This document shows, piece by piece, positions 18,779-19,071 of a stretch of DNA of 19,071 nucleotides; within the stretch, counting starts at the first letter, position 1; every line of letters starts with the position of its first letter. Made by a program: the position numbers and the translations under genes. The notes under the pieces are model-generated. The model was not told the origin of the DNA and made no database searches. It saw only the letters and a program-made list of their open reading frames with translations. The DNA is from Monoraphidium neglectum (Eukaryota; Chlorophyta; Chlorophyceae; Sphaeropleales; Selenastraceae): assembly GCF_000611645.1 (NCBI RefSeq), contig NW_014012742.1, positions 1-19,071 on the forward strand. The letters run 5' to 3'.

Positions 18779-19071
18779 CGGCGCCCAGCACCAAGGTCCC
18801 CCGGCCATGTCGGTCTTCAAGAAAGCGTTTGGTGTGGTGTTGCTGGACTCGTCCGGCTGGCTCAACCTGGCTGCCAGCGTGGCGCCGTCAATGCTGCAGC
18901 AAGCGCAGCTGATGGCGCGCCGCGCACTGCAGAGCCTAGACCACCCTGCAGACCCTGAGGCGGCGTTTGCGGCGGTGTTCCTCACTCAGTTGCGGCCGGC
19001 AGCTGTTTTTGATTACTGCTGGGCAGTCACACTGCCGCGCTCAGCTGACGGGCCTCCAGGCGACACTATCC
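16572..19071 (+). CDS. NOL6: Nucleolar protein 6 (Nrap/Utp22), 5' part of gene; runs off right edge
   Basis: Exons 16572-16847, 17047-17154, 17324-17380, 17572-17720 and 17897 onward, open to the window end (about 588 residues seen; the family has roughly 1,000-1,200). The N-terminus is acidic (MEIEDLSDVSASDEDEQE). Family hallmarks follow: FEPPSAVEVVGSFPLG (about 152-167), ADIAVTMPASCFHKKDHINY joined to RYHAKRALYLAFL, TPHYNAGVLADM, LRDAVLLLKAWAAQAGL, SFQLFRAGLALL and LLDSSGWLNLAA. NOL6/Utp22 is a degenerate nucleotidyltransferase-fold scaffold of the UTP-C module in the nucleolar small-subunit processome, needed for 18S rRNA maturation; yeast Utp22 binds Rrp7. Oddities are a Gln/Ala-rich insert of roughly 70 residues before TPHYN (18119-18345), a Ser/Gly-rich insert after AGLACGS, and 18 consecutive Gln from pure CAG. 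The short exon 3 (VPGTLLPGFIQELGLAPGE) is the least certain piece. Confidence 0.93.
18239..18291 (+). repeat. Imperfect CAG tract in NOL6 coding sequence
   Basis: CAG codons interrupted by GAG and CCG, giving a Gln/Glu/Pro tract within the low-complexity insertion. Coding in the NOL6 frame; interruptions suggest it is older and more stable than the downstream pure run. Confidence 0.85.
18723..18776 (+). repeat. Pure (CAG)18 microsatellite in NOL6 exon, polyglutamine
   Basis: Eighteen uninterrupted CAG units read as 18 Gln in the NOL6 frame, between ARAGQP and PGAQHQG. It lies after the SFQLFRAGLALL motif and before VFKKAFGVVLLD, where family members usually have a short loop. Its purity suggests a length-variable locus. 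Confidence 0.97.

Noticed and set aside
17765..18958. 397-codon plus-strand open frame with Ala-rich runs
   Set aside because: It is the +1-shifted shadow of the true NOL6 exon 5, which is open from 17897 to the window end in another frame and carries the family motifs. The poly-Ala is the CAG repeat read as GCA.
18324..18985. Minus-strand frames with long poly-Leu or poly-Cys runs that resemble signal or membrane segments
   Set aside because: These are the CAG repeat read on the opposite strand (CTG, TGC); not a real hydrophobic protein.

Overview
The window reads as nuclear DNA of a green alga (Chlorophyta). Coding exons are short and G/C-rich, and they are separated by many small GT-AG introns. 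Several genes have a TGTAA downstream of the stop, the usual green-algal poly(A) signal. One gene encodes a two-stage plastid-lumen import signal on a photosystem II D1-processing protease. CAG/GCA-rich low-complexity tracts are common. I see no rRNA, tRNA, CRISPR array, intact transposon or prokaryotic operon. Genus cannot be fixed from the sequence alone.

Layout: six protein genes, four on the minus strand and then two on the plus strand. (1) Positions 1-1086, minus, cut by the left edge: an FAD-dependent oxidoreductase of the geranylgeranyl-reductase type with an N-terminal membrane anchor. (2) 2204-4107, minus: a reticulon-like ER membrane protein in 4 exons. (3) 4892-8085, minus: a DnaQ-like DEDDh 3'-5' exonuclease in 11 exons, with an organelle-targeting-like N-terminus and a bacterial-type FGK...YL.WM tail. 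(4) 9800-12976, minus: CtpA, the thylakoid-lumen C-terminal processing peptidase that matures D1, in 9 exons. (5) 13359-15710, plus: a SURP + G-patch splicing-factor protein (SUGP1-like) in 7 exons, one of them 10 nt. (6) 16572-19071, plus, cut by the right edge: NOL6/Utp22 (Nrap) of the small-subunit processome, with an 18-unit pure CAG run in its last visible exon. Genes 4 and 5 are divergent and share a 382-bp intergenic region. The other neighbours are in tandem.

The exon models were built by hand. Splice sites were chosen so that phases match and conserved motifs join. All four complete models close in frame: 406, 299, 561 and 405 residues. The genes serve unrelated housekeeping jobs (ER shape, organelle nucleic-acid processing, D1 maturation, splicing, ribosome biogenesis), so nothing suggests they act as one system.

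I found no convincing novel biological system. The points most worth a second look are the microexons (10, 16, 21 and 27 nt) that carry conserved motifs, the bacterial-style exonuclease with its presumed organelle presequence, the third hydrophobic block in the reticulon, the polyglutamine insertions in NOL6, a 10-bp perfect inverted repeat upstream of NOL6, and a 480-codon open frame antisense to the ctpA 3' region.
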